A stretch of 64,000 nucleotides of DNA from Neobacillus massiliamazoniensis (GTDB lineage Bacteria; Bacillota; Bacilli; Bacillales; Cytobacillaceae), in the NCBI RefSeq assembly GCF_001048695.1, contig NZ_CVRB01000004.1, positions 744,001 through 808,000 of the forward strand, written 5' to 3'. Positions 50,344 to 59,466 of this stretch are shown here, piece by piece. The notes below the pieces were generated by a model. That model was given only the letters and a program-made list of their open reading frames with translations. It ran no database searches and was not told where the DNA came from. A program made the position numbers and the translations under genes. Each line of letters opens with the position of its first letter. Position 1 is the first letter of the stretch.

Positions 50344-50672
50344 AAGAAAAGCGGAAGCGCCTTGTTCAGCCCTGACAGGCATATGACGCTCCCAAAAAGA
50401 AGGCGCTTTTTGCCTTCATTTTGGGAGTGGCTTATGACCCGAGGGGCTAGGCGCTGAAGTGGACATTAAGAAAAGCGGAAGCGCCTTGGTCAGGGGCTTA
50501 TGACCCCGAGCCCCTAGGCGCTGAAGCTGGACATTAAGAAAAGCGGAAGCGCCTTGGTCAGGGGCGATAGGCATAAGACAAGCCGACGTGAAGGTTGGTT
50601 TTTTAACCTTCATGGCGGATTGGCTTATGACCCCGAGCCCCTAGGCGCTGAAGCTGGACAATTCTCGAGGTC
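50344..50672. repeat. Cluster of three family B repeats in tandem
   Basis: Copies begin at 50344, 50468 and 50539, each AAGAAAAGCGGAAGCGCCTTG. The first has a different central hairpin (CTCCCAAAA ... TTTTGGGAG). The second lacks the centre. The third is a full standard copy ending GAAGCTGGACAATTCTCG. The cluster fills the gap between divergent ytxG and the M29 peptidase gene. Confidence 0.85.
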
Positions 50673-50780
50673 AATTTTTATACTTTCTTATCCAAAAAAA
50701 GAGTAGATCATTTTAACTTTTCAGCCAATTTCGAGTACAATAAAAATGAATCATAATTATTTTGTTGGAGGAGTCCTGAA

Positions 50781-51896
50781 ATGAAAGACCCAAGAATTGA
50801 AAAACTAGCAAAAAATCTGATTAATTATTCTGTTCAGCTCCAAAAGGGTGAAAAGGTCCTAATTGAAAATTTCGGTTTGCAACGTGAGCTAGTGACTGCT
50901 TTGGTAAAAGAGGCTTATGCTGCAGGTGGATACCCTTTTGTCTTATTAAAGGATCATCAAGTAGACCGTGTCCTATTGGTAGGAGCACAAGAAGAGCAAT
51001 TTAATATGATGGCTGACTTTGAAGCAAATGTTATGGCCAAAATGGATGCATACATAGGTCTTCGTTCCGGTGATAACATAAACGAACAAGCTGATGTACC
51101 GGATGATAAAATGAAAATTCACGGTAATTCAATTGGTAAAAAGGTTCACCGTGATATCCGTGTACCGAAAACAAAATGGGTTGTGCTCCGCTACCCAACC
51201 TCTTCTATGGCCCAGCTTGCAAAAATGAGCACTGAAGGGTTCGAAAACTTTTATTTTGATGTCTGTAATTTGGATTACGGAAAAATGGACCAAGCGATGG
51301 ACAGCTTAGTTGATTTAATGAATCGGACAGATAAAGTCCACATTGTTGGCCCTGGAACAGATTTAACCTTCTCAATTAAAGATATTCCCGCAATTAAATG
51401 TGCAGGAAGACTTAATATACCGGATGGTGAAGTATACACAGCACCTGTCCGTGATTCGGTCAATGGTATATTAACCTACAATACACCGTCGCCATACCAA
51501 GGCTTTACGTTTGAAAATGTTAAATTAACATTTAAAGATGGAAAAATTGTTGAAGCAGAATCGAATGATACAGAGCGAATCAATAAAATCTTTGATACGG
51601 ATGAGGGTGCAAGATATATTGGAGAATTTGCCATTGGGGTAAATCCATTTATTTTAAATCCAATGCAGGATATCCTGTTTGACGAAAAAATTGCCGGAAG
51701 CTTTCACTTTACACCAGGCCAGTGCTATGATGAAGCTTTTAATGGTAACCATTCCAATATTCATTGGGATATGGTTAATATTCAACGCCCGGAATATGGC
51801 GGAGGAGAAATTTATTTTGACGATGTTTTAATTCGTAAAGATGGACTATTCGTTGTTCCAGAGCTTGAAGGATTAAACCCTGATAATTTGAAATAA
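50781..51896 (+). CDS. M29 family aminopeptidase (AmpS type)
   Basis: 371 residues, slightly shorter than the ~410 of AmpS. Dinuclear metallo-aminopeptidase. The C-terminal half shows EFAIGVNPFI, DEKIAGSFHFTPGQCY and GNHSNIHWDMV, which include the metal ligands Glu, His and Asp; N-terminal Glu ligands are near IPDGEVYTAPVRDSVNG. It removes N-terminal residues from peptides in the cytoplasm. RBS TTGGAGGAG. Single gene after the repeat cluster, with its own terminator. Confidence 0.92.
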   Translation: MKDPRIEKLAKNLINYSVQLQKGEKVLIENFGLQRELVTALVKEAYAAGGYPFVLLKDHQVDRVLLVGAQEEQFNMMADFEANVMAKMDAYIGLRSGDNINEQADVPDDKMKIHGNSIGKKVHRDIRVPKTKWVVLRYPTSSMAQLAKMSTEGFENFYFDVCNLDYGKMDQAMDSLVDLMNRTDKVHIVGPGTDLTFSIKDIPAIKCAGRLNIPDGEVYTAPVRDSVNGILTYNTPSPYQGFTFENVKLTFKDGKIVEAESNDTERINKIFDTDEGARYIGEFAIGVNPFILNPMQDILFDEKIAGSFHFTPGQCYDEAFNGNHSNIHWDMVNIQRPEYGGGEIYFDDVLIRKDGLFVVPELEGLNPDNLK

Positions 51897-51903
51897 TAAA
51901 GTA

Positions 51904-51936
51904 AGGATGCCAACAAGTGCTGGCATCCTTTTTATT
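51904..51936. terminator. Bidirectional terminator between the M29 peptidase gene and murC
   Basis: AAGGATGCCA-8 nt-TGGCATCCTTTTT between convergent genes. Confidence 0.8.
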
Positions 51937-53233
51937 ATATTAATTCTTTTTCATAGGATTCCTGGAATTTCTGAATATCTCCGGCTCCCATAAAAATGAT
52001 AACACTATTTTTATGCTGCTTTAATATTGCGGTGTTTTGCTCAGTAAGAATTTCAGAACCTTCGATTTTATTCTGTAAATCCTTAATGGATAGCTTTCCA
52101 TGGTGTTCACGTGCCGAGCCAAAAATTTCACATAAATATGCCTTGTCTGCCTTTTTCAAACTATCAGCAAAATCCTCAAGAAATGCCTGTGTTCGTGTAA
52201 AGGTATGCGGCTGAAATACAGCAACAATCTCTCTGTCAGGATATTTTTGTTTTGCAGCATCGAGTGTCGCCTTAATCTCAGTTGGGTGATGAGCGTAATC
52301 ATCAATCAATATTTGTGAATCAATGCTTTTTTCTGAAAATCTTCTTTTTACACCTTGGAATGTTTTTAACTGCTCCTTCACAATGTCCACATTAATCTCC
52401 TCATAATGGCACACTGCGATGACGGCAAGCGCATTTAACACACTATGGTCGCCAAAGGTGGGAATGGAAAAGGTATCAAAGAATGTGTTGCGTATGAATA
52501 CATCAAAGCTTGTTCCGTTTGTTGTTTTCACCATGTTTTTGGCCTGATAATCATTCTCCTCGTCAAAGCCGTAAAACAAAACAGGAACCTTAGCTTGAAT
52601 TTTTTGAAGCATTTCGTCATCGCCATAGGCGAAAATGCCTTTTTTCACTTGCAAAGCCATCTCTTGAAAGGCAGAAAACACATCGTTAACATTGGCAAAA
52701 TAATCTGGGTGGTCAAAGTCAATATTTGTCATGATGGCATAATCCGGAAAGTACGAAAGAAAATGTCTTCTATACTCACATGCCTCGAAAACAAAATATT
52801 CGGCGTCCTTTTCGCCTTTTCCAGTACCATCACCAATTAAAAAAGAGGTTGCCTTTGCACCTTCCATAACATGTGCTAAAAGACCAGTTGTTGAAGTCTT
52901 CCCATGAGCACCTGTAATTGCAACGCTGATAAAATTTTGCATAAAGTCGCCCAAAAAGCGATGGTAACGTACAATCGGAAGTCCCAGCTTCATCGCCTCT
53001 TGAATTTCCTCATGGGTATCAGGAAAAGCATTTCCTGCAATAATAGTCATGCCCGGCTTGATATTTTCCTTTTGAAAGGGAAGAATCTTTATCCCTGATT
53101 TTTCAAGGGCTATTTGTGTAAAAAAGTGCTTTTCGACATCTGATCCTTGTACAGTAAAATTCATATCATGAAGAACCTGTGCCAAAGCACTCATTCCGGA
53201 CCCCTTTATACCTACAAAATGGTAAATTGTCAT
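51935..53233 (-). CDS. murC: UDP-N-acetylmuramate--L-alanine ligase
   Basis: 432 residues. Adds L-Ala to UDP-MurNAc in the cytoplasm. N-domain FVGIKGSGMSALAQVL (UDP-binding G loop), ATP P-loop ITGAHGKTSTTGLLAHV (~108-124), central NIDFDHPDYF, and C-terminal IDDYAHHPTEIKATL. Same order, next to sftA, as in B. subtilis. Start ATG at 53233 after GGAGG. Confidence 0.97.
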   Translation of the reverse strand: MTIYHFVGIKGSGMSALAQVLHDMNFTVQGSDVEKHFFTQIALEKSGIKILPFQKENIKPGMTIIAGNAFPDTHEEIQEAMKLGLPIVRYHRFLGDFMQNFISVAITGAHGKTSTTGLLAHVMEGAKATSFLIGDGTGKGEKDAEYFVFEACEYRRHFLSYFPDYAIMTNIDFDHPDYFANVNDVFSAFQEMALQVKKGIFAYGDDEMLQKIQAKVPVLFYGFDEENDYQAKNMVKTTNGTSFDVFIRNTFFDTFSIPTFGDHSVLNALAVIAVCHYEEINVDIVKEQLKTFQGVKRRFSEKSIDSQILIDDYAHHPTEIKATLDAAKQKYPDREIVAVFQPHTFTRTQAFLEDFADSLKKADKAYLCEIFGSAREHHGKLSIKDLQNKIEGSEILTEQNTAILKQHKNSVIIFMGAGDIQKFQESYEKELI

Positions 53234-53401
53234 CTAAAGAACCTCCAACCAACGTCTAACTGTAAAACAGTATATGACATCTTGCTGTATTTGCTAATTC
53301 GTGAAAAGATGGATACATTATCTTAAAATCATATTTGATAATTATAGCACTATTTGATGATAAAGACTATTTGTGTTCCACCTATAAAAAATATTCTTTA
53401 T

Positions 53402-56005
53402 TCATTGTGCAGATTCTTGGATGGACTCCAAGTCAGATTCTGTAATCAATACTTCACGCGGCTTGCTTCCATTTGCCCCAGTTATAAATCCTTGGTTCTC
53501 AAGCATATCCATCAACCTGGCAGCTCGATTATATCCAATCTTAAAGCGTCGCTGCAAACTTGATGTAGATGCACCGCCTTGGTCAATAATATACTCACAT
53601 ACCTCAAAAAACAGTTCATCTTCCTCTTCAGACACCTGGGCCTTTTTTAACAATTCATCTTGTTGGAACAAGTATTCAGGTTCTCGTTCATCTCTAACAT
53701 GTGCGACAACAAGATCAATTTCTTCATCTGAAACAAAAGTTCCCTGGAGACGAACCGGCTTGGAAGAACCATTTTCTAAAAATAGCATATCACCACGACC
53801 AAGCAGTTTCTCAGCACCGCCTATATCGATAATCGTTCTAGAATCAATTTGCGATGATACCGAGAAAGCAATTCTCGTTGGTATATTTGCTTTTATTAAC
53901 CCAGTTATCACATCAACAGAAGGCCTTTGTGTTGCAATAATGAGATGAATTCCACAAGCTCTTGCTTTCTGAGCTATTCTACAGATGGCTTCTTCCACAT
54001 CTGCTGGGGACATCATCATTAAATCTGCAAGCTCATCAATGATTATCACAATAAATGGTAGCTTATCTGCATATCTCTTATGCTGAATGGCTAACTCATT
54101 AAAACGTGATATATCACGGACACCGGTATGGGCAAATAGCTCATAGCGCCTTTCCATCTCGTCAACCGCCCACTTTAACGCAGCAGTAGCTGCTTTCACA
54201 TCTGTAATGACCGGACTAACTAAATGCGGAATATGGTTATACGGTGCTAATTCCACCATTTTCGGGTCAATCAGCAATAGCTTTAATTCGTCTGGAGTTG
54301 CTTTGTACAATAAACTGACTAAAATGCTATTAATACAGACGCTTTTCCCTGATCCTGTTGCACCGGCAATTAATCCATGCGGCATTTTCTTTAAATCAGT
54401 CACAATCGGCATACCAGAGATATCAAGACCTAATACAGCCGTTAATGGTGAAGCGGATTCCTGAAATACTTGACTATTTATGATTTCATTTATTTGAACA
54501 GGCCTTGATTTTTGATTCGGTACTTCAATTCCAATCGTATGTTTACCAGGAATTGGAGCTTCAATACGAATATCCTTTGCTGCAAGGCTAAGTTTAATAT
54601 CATCACTTAAATTCGTAATTTTATTGACCTTGACTCCAGGCTCTGGCTGTACCTCAAAACGGGTAACAGATGGACCTTGTGTAACATTCACCACCCGGGC
54701 TCCCACATTGAAATCTTGTAATGCTTGATTTAAAAGCTTTTCCTGCAATTGTAACCATTCCGAATCATTTGACGCGGTCACGGGAGGATTTAACAAGCTT
54801 AATGCCGGGAACTTATATAAGCTTGCTTCTGTAAGTATTTGAATTTCCTCTTTTTGATCATTTTTTTGCTTAATTTCACTTGATTGTTCTACGCGGTGGA
54901 TATCCGGCTGCGTGCTTTTCTTCTGCTCTTCGAATCTTCCTCTTTTTCTTTCCTGCCAATTCAGCTTATCCTGTTTTAACATCACGACATTAAATGGTAG
55001 ACGGGATCTCCTTGATTCGTTCTTCACAGGTTCAGCTTCTATTGGAGCATTACTTTCTTCCAATACTTCAGCAGCCATTGTGCTGACCACCTTACGAGGA
55101 TCTTCCGTACTATTACTATCGCCTGGAGTATAACTTTCTTCCAAAACTTCAGTAACCATTGTGCTGACCACCTCTGGTGGATCTTCCGTGCTATTACTAT
55201 CGGCTGGAGTATAACTTTCTTCCAATCCTTCAGAAACCATTGTGCTGACCACCTCTGGTGGATCCTCCGTGCTATTACTATCGCCTGGAGTATAACTTTC
55301 TTCCAATCCTTCAGAAACCATTGTGCTGACCACCTCTGATGGATCCTCCGTGCTATTACTATCGCCTGGAGCCCTCTCACAATCCAGTCCTATTGGTTCT
55401 TCCAAATCGATACTCTCGATTTTCACGTTATTCTCGATACTCTCGTTATTCTGGTCTTCTGGTTGAACACTTTTCGAATAAGTTGGAGCGGAAGACGACA
55501 TCCACTCAACGTCACTGTTAGTATCAACAATCGGACTGATTTTATGGGAGTCAATCTTATTCGAAAAATGACTCAGTTCATGTTCTACTAAAGGATTCGA
55601 GCGTTTCGGCCGGTTAAATCCATACACAGGTGAAGGAATTTCAGTTGGATGAAATGGTCTATTCTGTCTAACGACAGATTCGCTCTTGGGTTTGGCTACA
55701 GCCTTCTCAGTAGGTTGAACTTCAGCTAAATCCAGATTTTCCCTTTGGCGACGATGTTCGATTTTATTATAGCTTTTTGGTTGTTTTTTTGGTTGTTCCT
55801 CTTGCAGTTTCGTTTTATCAGAATTATTCGTCGAGATAATACCAGTTTTAGGATACTGAAATGAAATCCTTGTCTCCAATTCCTTCCCACTTTCAGCATC
55901 TCTTTGCGGCGGTTGTTTTGGGATATCATTATGTAATTCATATTCAACAGCTTTTTTTTCTTCATCTTTCTTGAGCCTTTGTAAAAGGTTTTGAACCCAA
56001 TTCAA
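53402..56005 (-). CDS. sftA: DNA translocase SftA (FtsK/SpoIIIE family, soluble)
   Basis: 867 residues. There are no membrane segments, unlike SpoIIIE, which marks it as SftA, the septum-associated translocase that clears chromosome ends before septum closure. The ~410-residue N-terminal part is low complexity and includes four tandem 27-residue repeats (214-321). The motor has Walker A GLIAGATGSGKSVCINS, Walker B IVIIIDELADLMMM and IIATQRPSVDVITGLIK. The C-terminal winged gamma domain (GGASTSSLQRRFKIGYNRAARLMD, in part) should read polar DNA motifs. Start ATG at 56005; next to murC as expected. Confidence 0.94.
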   Translation of the reverse strand: MNWVQNLLQRLKKDEEKKAVEYELHNDIPKQPPQRDAESGKELETRISFQYPKTGIISTNNSDKTKLQEEQPKKQPKSYNKIEHRRQRENLDLAEVQPTEKAVAKPKSESVVRQNRPFHPTEIPSPVYGFNRPKRSNPLVEHELSHFSNKIDSHKISPIVDTNSDVEWMSSSAPTYSKSVQPEDQNNESIENNVKIESIDLEEPIGLDCERAPGDSNSTEDPSEVVSTMVSEGLEESYTPGDSNSTEDPPEVVSTMVSEGLEESYTPADSNSTEDPPEVVSTMVTEVLEESYTPGDSNSTEDPRKVVSTMAAEVLEESNAPIEAEPVKNESRRSRLPFNVVMLKQDKLNWQERKRGRFEEQKKSTQPDIHRVEQSSEIKQKNDQKEEIQILTEASLYKFPALSLLNPPVTASNDSEWLQLQEKLLNQALQDFNVGARVVNVTQGPSVTRFEVQPEPGVKVNKITNLSDDIKLSLAAKDIRIEAPIPGKHTIGIEVPNQKSRPVQINEIINSQVFQESASPLTAVLGLDISGMPIVTDLKKMPHGLIAGATGSGKSVCINSILVSLLYKATPDELKLLLIDPKMVELAPYNHIPHLVSPVITDVKAATAALKWAVDEMERRYELFAHTGVRDISRFNELAIQHKRYADKLPFIVIIIDELADLMMMSPADVEEAICRIAQKARACGIHLIIATQRPSVDVITGLIKANIPTRIAFSVSSQIDSRTIIDIGGAEKLLGRGDMLFLENGSSKPVRLQGTFVSDEEIDLVVAHVRDEREPEYLFQQDELLKKAQVSEEEDELFFEVCEYIIDQGGASTSSLQRRFKIGYNRAARLMDMLENQGFITGANGSKPREVLITESDLESIQESAQ
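55043..55366 (-). repeat. Four 81-bp coding repeats inside sftA
   Basis: Each encodes a 27-residue unit like GDSNSTEDPPEVVSTMV-SEGLEESYTP. Copies are nearly identical at the DNA level and in frame, so copy number may vary. Confidence 0.9.
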
Positions 56006-56133
56006 ATCAAATCACTCTTTCTTCTTTCATGTACTATTCTATTTTAGCAGTATTTGAAATGAATTCGACATAAAATCTCAGAATAAGTCGAAATACAGTT
56101 CCTTTGGTAACTATTTCTAAAAAACAATGAAAA

Positions 56134-56152
56134 AAGACCACTTCTGTGATCT
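56134..56152 (-). terminator. Terminator of ytpQ
   Basis: Minus strand: GATCAC-agaa-GTGGTC followed by TTTTTT. Confidence 0.6.
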
Positions 56153-56156
56153 CATC

Positions 56157-56951
56157 TCACTTATTTTTACCAAGGATAAAAATGGGCTCCAATTCACCAT
56201 TCTCATATAAAAACGATAATGCCGTGATCGGGACACGTCCGTTAGCAAAGAAGCTCATTGCCATTTGGGCTAACACATCATAACCGGTATTATTGCGAAT
56301 ATCGGCAATGATTAACACATCTTGATGGGGAATCGCAACAGCCATGGTGCCTGACACCCTTATTTGCATTTCGTTTAAAAAGCCCTTATTTAAGATTCGA
56401 CTGGCGTCGTATCCATCGTTCGTATTTAAAAAATAAAAGACATTTTCTCTAACCAGGTCATTCTTTAATGTAGTCGAAAGTGACCTTACATTAAATAGGG
56501 CAATCTCCTTAATTCTGCCGGCTTCCCATCCTTCTTTTTCCAAAATACGTGAGTCAATTAACCTATAGGTCTTTCCCATATCCACCGCATAATAAATCCT
56601 CGTTTCAGCAGTATGGTCTTCGGTTAAAAATGGAACACCTTCTTCAGCTTCAATCGGGAAGGAGGTGGAGCGGATAACAGGATAGATTTTCTTCTCATGC
56701 TCAGCCAGCTTTACGGTTTCCACCATTGCCTTTAAGCCTTCCTCTACATAATACACAACTTCATCAATCGCTTTGTCTTTTTCATTATGCCATTTTGCGA
56801 CAATCCCAGATAATGAAATCGTGATTCCTTTCCCGTTTAATTTACTTTCGATCCGTAGCTGATCCTTCTCGTTGTCATATATAAATAACCGGTCGTTAGA
56901 GGCTAAAAGGGCTTCTAGCTCTTTTCTCATTCTTTTACTGTCCATTTTCAT
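56157..56951 (-). CDS. ytpQ: DUF1444 family protein YtpQ
   Basis: 264 residues, UPF0354/DUF1444. Recognised by KMDSKRMRKELEALL at the N-terminus, IYYAVDMGKTYRLI in the middle and TALSFLYENGELEPIFIL at the end. Soluble; function unknown. ATG at 56951 follows GGAGGG by nine bases; a second in-frame ATG two codons on is possible. In B. subtilis ytpR lies beside it; that gene is not present here. Confidence 0.85.
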   Translation of the reverse strand: MKMDSKRMRKELEALLASNDRLFIYDNEKDQLRIESKLNGKGITISLSGIVAKWHNEKDKAIDEVVYYVEEGLKAMVETVKLAEHEKKIYPVIRSTSFPIEAEEGVPFLTEDHTAETRIYYAVDMGKTYRLIDSRILEKEGWEAGRIKEIALFNVRSLSTTLKNDLVRENVFYFLNTNDGYDASRILNKGFLNEMQIRVSGTMAVAIPHQDVLIIADIRNNTGYDVLAQMAMSFFANGRVPITALSFLYENGELEPIFILGKNK

Positions 56952-56989
56952 TAAAAAATCCCTCCATTTTAAGGAGTATATTACATTAA

Positions 56990-57018
56990 AAAGCCCCTAT
57001 CTCAAAGAAGATAGGGAG
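56990..57018 (-). terminator. Terminator of ytpP
   Basis: CCCTATC-8 nt-GATAGGG with GCTTTTTAA on the minus strand. Confidence 0.7.
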
Positions 57019-57024
57019 AGATAA

Positions 57025-57345
57025 TTATTTTAATCCAGTTATAAAGGATTCGATTTCTTCTTGTGTTTTCCGATCTTTGCTGACAAAGCGTCCAAGTTCA
57101 TTTCCATTTTCAAATGCAATAAAGCTTGGAATACCAAATACATCTAGCTGTTGGCATACATCAATAAATTGATCACGGTCGACATAGACAAATGTATACT
57201 CTTTAAATTTCGCTTCGATTTCCGGTAAAACAGGATCAATGAATCGGCAATCTGGACACCAGGTTGCAGAGAACATAAAAATAGTTTTCCCTTTTTCTCT
57301 CAGTTGTTCAAATTCCTCGATTGACTGCAATTTTTTCAATTTCAA
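57025..57345 (-). CDS. ytpP: Thioredoxin-like protein YtpP
   Basis: 106 residues, thioredoxin fold. Active site FSATWCPDCRFIDPV (~25-39, CPDC instead of thioredoxin's CGPC) and cis-Pro in FGIPSFIAF (~70-78). In B. subtilis it reduces some bacillithiolated substrates slowly; its natural partner is unclear. Start ATG at 57345 after AAAGGGGGGC. Confidence 0.9.
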   Translation of the reverse strand: MKLKKLQSIEEFEQLREKGKTIFMFSATWCPDCRFIDPVLPEIEAKFKEYTFVYVDRDQFIDVCQQLDVFGIPSFIAFENGNELGRFVSKDRKTQEEIESFITGLK

Positions 57346-57421
57346 TGCCCCCCTTTAACTGAATTCTTTTCTTCTCAAATCATAGCAGTCCCGACACATA
57401 CAGTCCAACAAAATGCAATCT

Positions 57422-57490
57422 TGAAAAGCGGAAGTGCCTTGATCGCTTCCGGAGCTTACTCTTATGGTGCGAGACAATTCTCAAAGTCAA
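57422..57490 (-). repeat. Family B dispersed repeat, truncated copy
   Basis: GAAAAGCGGAAGTGCCTTG joined to CGCTTCCGGAGCTTACTC and GCGAGACAATTCTCAAAG; central hairpin missing. Confidence 0.7.
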
Positions 57491-57516
57491 TTTTCATACT
57501 ATCTTTTGCTTTTTAC

Positions 57517-58029
57517 TTATTTATTACTCTTATAAACGTATTGTCCTACTAATAGCTTCACAACATGTGTAAACATATCGATCCGATTGACGAAACCATT
57601 TGTAAAGATTCCGACAGCTCCTTCATGTTTGCGGACATTTTTTTTCTTCGCATAGTCATCCATGACCGGGCCAAGCTCTTCCCCAGCTCTTAATCTAATT
57701 GCGATTTCATCAGGAAGCAAAAACCGCGCTCCGCCTGCAATAATGGGTGCCTTTCCTTCTGTGGCCAGTGCTCCCCAGTTGCAAATAAGTAAGCCATGAC
57801 TCGTTTCCTGTACTCCGCCTTCAAGCCCAATTCCTATATCACCATTACCTAGATTTAAAGCTCCTACTGCCCGATTGATGGCACCTTTGATTGTTTCCTC
57901 ATCAGAAAACGGTTGATCACTTACCTCTGAAGGAATATCGAGGGAAATAAACTCGGCCTCCTCGTTTTGAATGGCTTGTTTTACTGCCGTTACTTTAGCC
58001 GGATTTTTTGATCCAATCAAGATTTTCAT
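57517..58029 (-). CDS. DUF84 family inosine/xanthosine triphosphatase
   Basis: 170 residues from ATG at 58029 (AAGGAG upstream), beginning MKILIGSKNPAKVTAVKQAI, the hallmark of the DUF84/YjjX house-cleaning NTPases. QPFSDEETIKGAINRAVGAL and GIGLEGGVQE supply the metal/nucleotide site. It is expected to hydrolyse ITP and XTP. The longer frame up to 58149 lacks an RBS and would overlap ytoP. It probably shares a transcript with ytoP, though a hairpin lies between. Confidence 0.88.
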   Translation of the reverse strand: MKILIGSKNPAKVTAVKQAIQNEEAEFISLDIPSEVSDQPFSDEETIKGAINRAVGALNLGNGDIGIGLEGGVQETSHGLLICNWGALATEGKAPIIAGGARFLLPDEIAIRLRAGEELGPVMDDYAKKKNVRKHEGAVGIFTNGFVNRIDMFTHVVKLLVGQYVYKSNK

Positions 58030-58059
58030 GGTGCTGATAACTCCTTCATCAATATGTAA

Positions 58060-58084
58060 AGGAGGCAAAATAACTGCCTCCAAA
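58060..58084 (-). terminator. Hairpin after ytoP
   Basis: GGAGGCA-7 nt-TGCCTCC between ytoP and the DUF84 gene. Its minus-strand tail TTTACAT is weak, so it may only attenuate. Confidence 0.4.
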
Positions 58085-58096
58085 AGGAACAAATAA

Positions 58097-59173
58097 TTAA
58101 CTATTCGCTCTAATTGATTGTACGGTAGACTGGTCACATGCCTTAACAAGCTTCACAAGTAGTTCTTTGGCAGCAGCATAATCATCAACATGGATAATAG
58201 AAGCATGTGTATGTATATAACGAGAACATACCCCAATAACAGCACTTGGAACTCCTTCATTTGATTGATGTACGCGTCCGGCATCCGTTCCACCCTGCGA
58301 AACGAAATATTGATATGGAATATGGTGTGTTTCTGCCATATCAAGCACAAATTCTCTCATGCCTCGATGGGTAACCATGGCTCTATCAAGAATACGCAAT
58401 AAAGTGCCTTTCCCCAGTTGTCCAAATTGGTTTTTATCACCTGACATATCATTTGCCGGACTTGCATCAAGGGCAAAAAAGATGTCCGGATTAATCATAT
58501 TGGCAGCAGTTTGAGCACCGCGAAGCCCTACTTCTTCTTGAACAGTTGCCCCAGAATAAAGAATATTAGGCAAGGTTTCATCCTTTACTTCCTGAAGTAA
58601 TTCAATCGCTAAACCGCAGCCATAACGATTATCCCATGCTTTAGCTAAAATTTTCTTTTCGTTTGCCATTGGAGTGAATGGGCAAATTGGTAAAATTGGC
58701 TGCCCTGGCTTAATTCCGATTCGTTCTGCGTCTTCCCTGTCATCGGCTCCAATATCGATCAGCATATTTTTAATGTCCATTGGCTTGTTTCGTTTTGCAT
58801 CATCTAATAAATGTGGTGGGATGCTTCCAATCACACCGATAATCGGTCCATTTTTCGTTAAAATTTGCACACGCTGGGCTAGAAGAACCTGGCTCCACCA
58901 TCCGCCAAGCGTTTGAAAGCGAATCATCCCATTATCGGTAATAGCCGTTACCATAAAGCCAACCTCATCCATGTGTCCAGCAACCATGACGGTTGGTCCA
59001 TTTTCATTTCCTCTTTTTACTCCGAAAATACTTCCAAGTTTATCTTGGACTATTTCTTCAGTATAAAGGGATAATTGCTCCCTCATAAATTTTCGTACTA
59101 AATGTTCATTTCCAGGTGCTCCCGGAAGCTCTGTTAAGGTTTGAAAAAGCTTCAATGTCTGTTCATTCATCAT
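58097..59173 (-). CDS. ytoP: M42 family glutamyl aminopeptidase/endoglucanase-like YtoP
   Basis: 358 residues. Starts at tandem ATGs (59173/59170) after AGGAGG. M42 metallo-aminopeptidase: AGHMDEVGFMVTAI (first His and Asp ligand), AWDNRYGCGLAIEL, TVQEEVGLRGAQTA (catalytic Glu pair) and DASPANDMSG, SQGGTDAGRVH with GVCSRYIHTHASI near the C-terminus. TET-type peptidases form dodecamers; assembly here is not deducible. Cytoplasmic. Confidence 0.93.
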   Translation of the reverse strand: MMNEQTLKLFQTLTELPGAPGNEHLVRKFMREQLSLYTEEIVQDKLGSIFGVKRGNENGPTVMVAGHMDEVGFMVTAITDNGMIRFQTLGGWWSQVLLAQRVQILTKNGPIIGVIGSIPPHLLDDAKRNKPMDIKNMLIDIGADDREDAERIGIKPGQPILPICPFTPMANEKKILAKAWDNRYGCGLAIELLQEVKDETLPNILYSGATVQEEVGLRGAQTAANMINPDIFFALDASPANDMSGDKNQFGQLGKGTLLRILDRAMVTHRGMREFVLDMAETHHIPYQYFVSQGGTDAGRVHQSNEGVPSAVIGVCSRYIHTHASIIHVDDYAAAKELLVKLVKACDQSTVQSIRANS

Positions 59174-59217
59174 TTTGCCCCTCCTATTTATTAGTTGGCT
59201 AATTGACTTCGAAAATT

Positions 59218-59326
59218 GTCTAGCTTCAGCGCCTAAGGGCTCAGGGTCGTCCTGAAGGTTAAAAATCAACCTTCAAGCCGGCTCGTCTTATACCTGTCGC
59301 CCTTGGGCAAGGCGCTTCCGCTTTTC
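59218..59326. repeat. Family B dispersed repeat, shortened copy
   Basis: GTCTAGCTTCAGCGCCTAAG start, TGAAGGTT / AACCTTCA inner hairpin, GGCGCTTCCGCTTTTC end; lacks about 20 bp on one side of the centre. Lies about 45 bp upstream of ytoP. Confidence 0.85.
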
Positions 59327-59466
59327 TCTGTTAATTATGTATGTTTTCATTTTACAGAAATATTAAATCCTTTACCAACATTTCCGCCCTGTAAAATTAT
59401 CTTCTTTTTTCTAAATACGATATACTAAGAAGAGAGATTCGTTTTAAGAAATTAAGGGGGTCCAAC

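Noticed and set aside
50416..50613. Open reading frames across family B repeats (also the N-terminal extensions of ytxJ and ytoP)
   Set aside because: Frames only translate the repeat sequence; the real genes start later, next to good RBSs.
55039..55380. Second protein encoded opposite in frame in the sftA repeat region
   Set aside because: The alternative frame exists only because the 81-bp repeats lack stops there; no RBS and no independent start signal.
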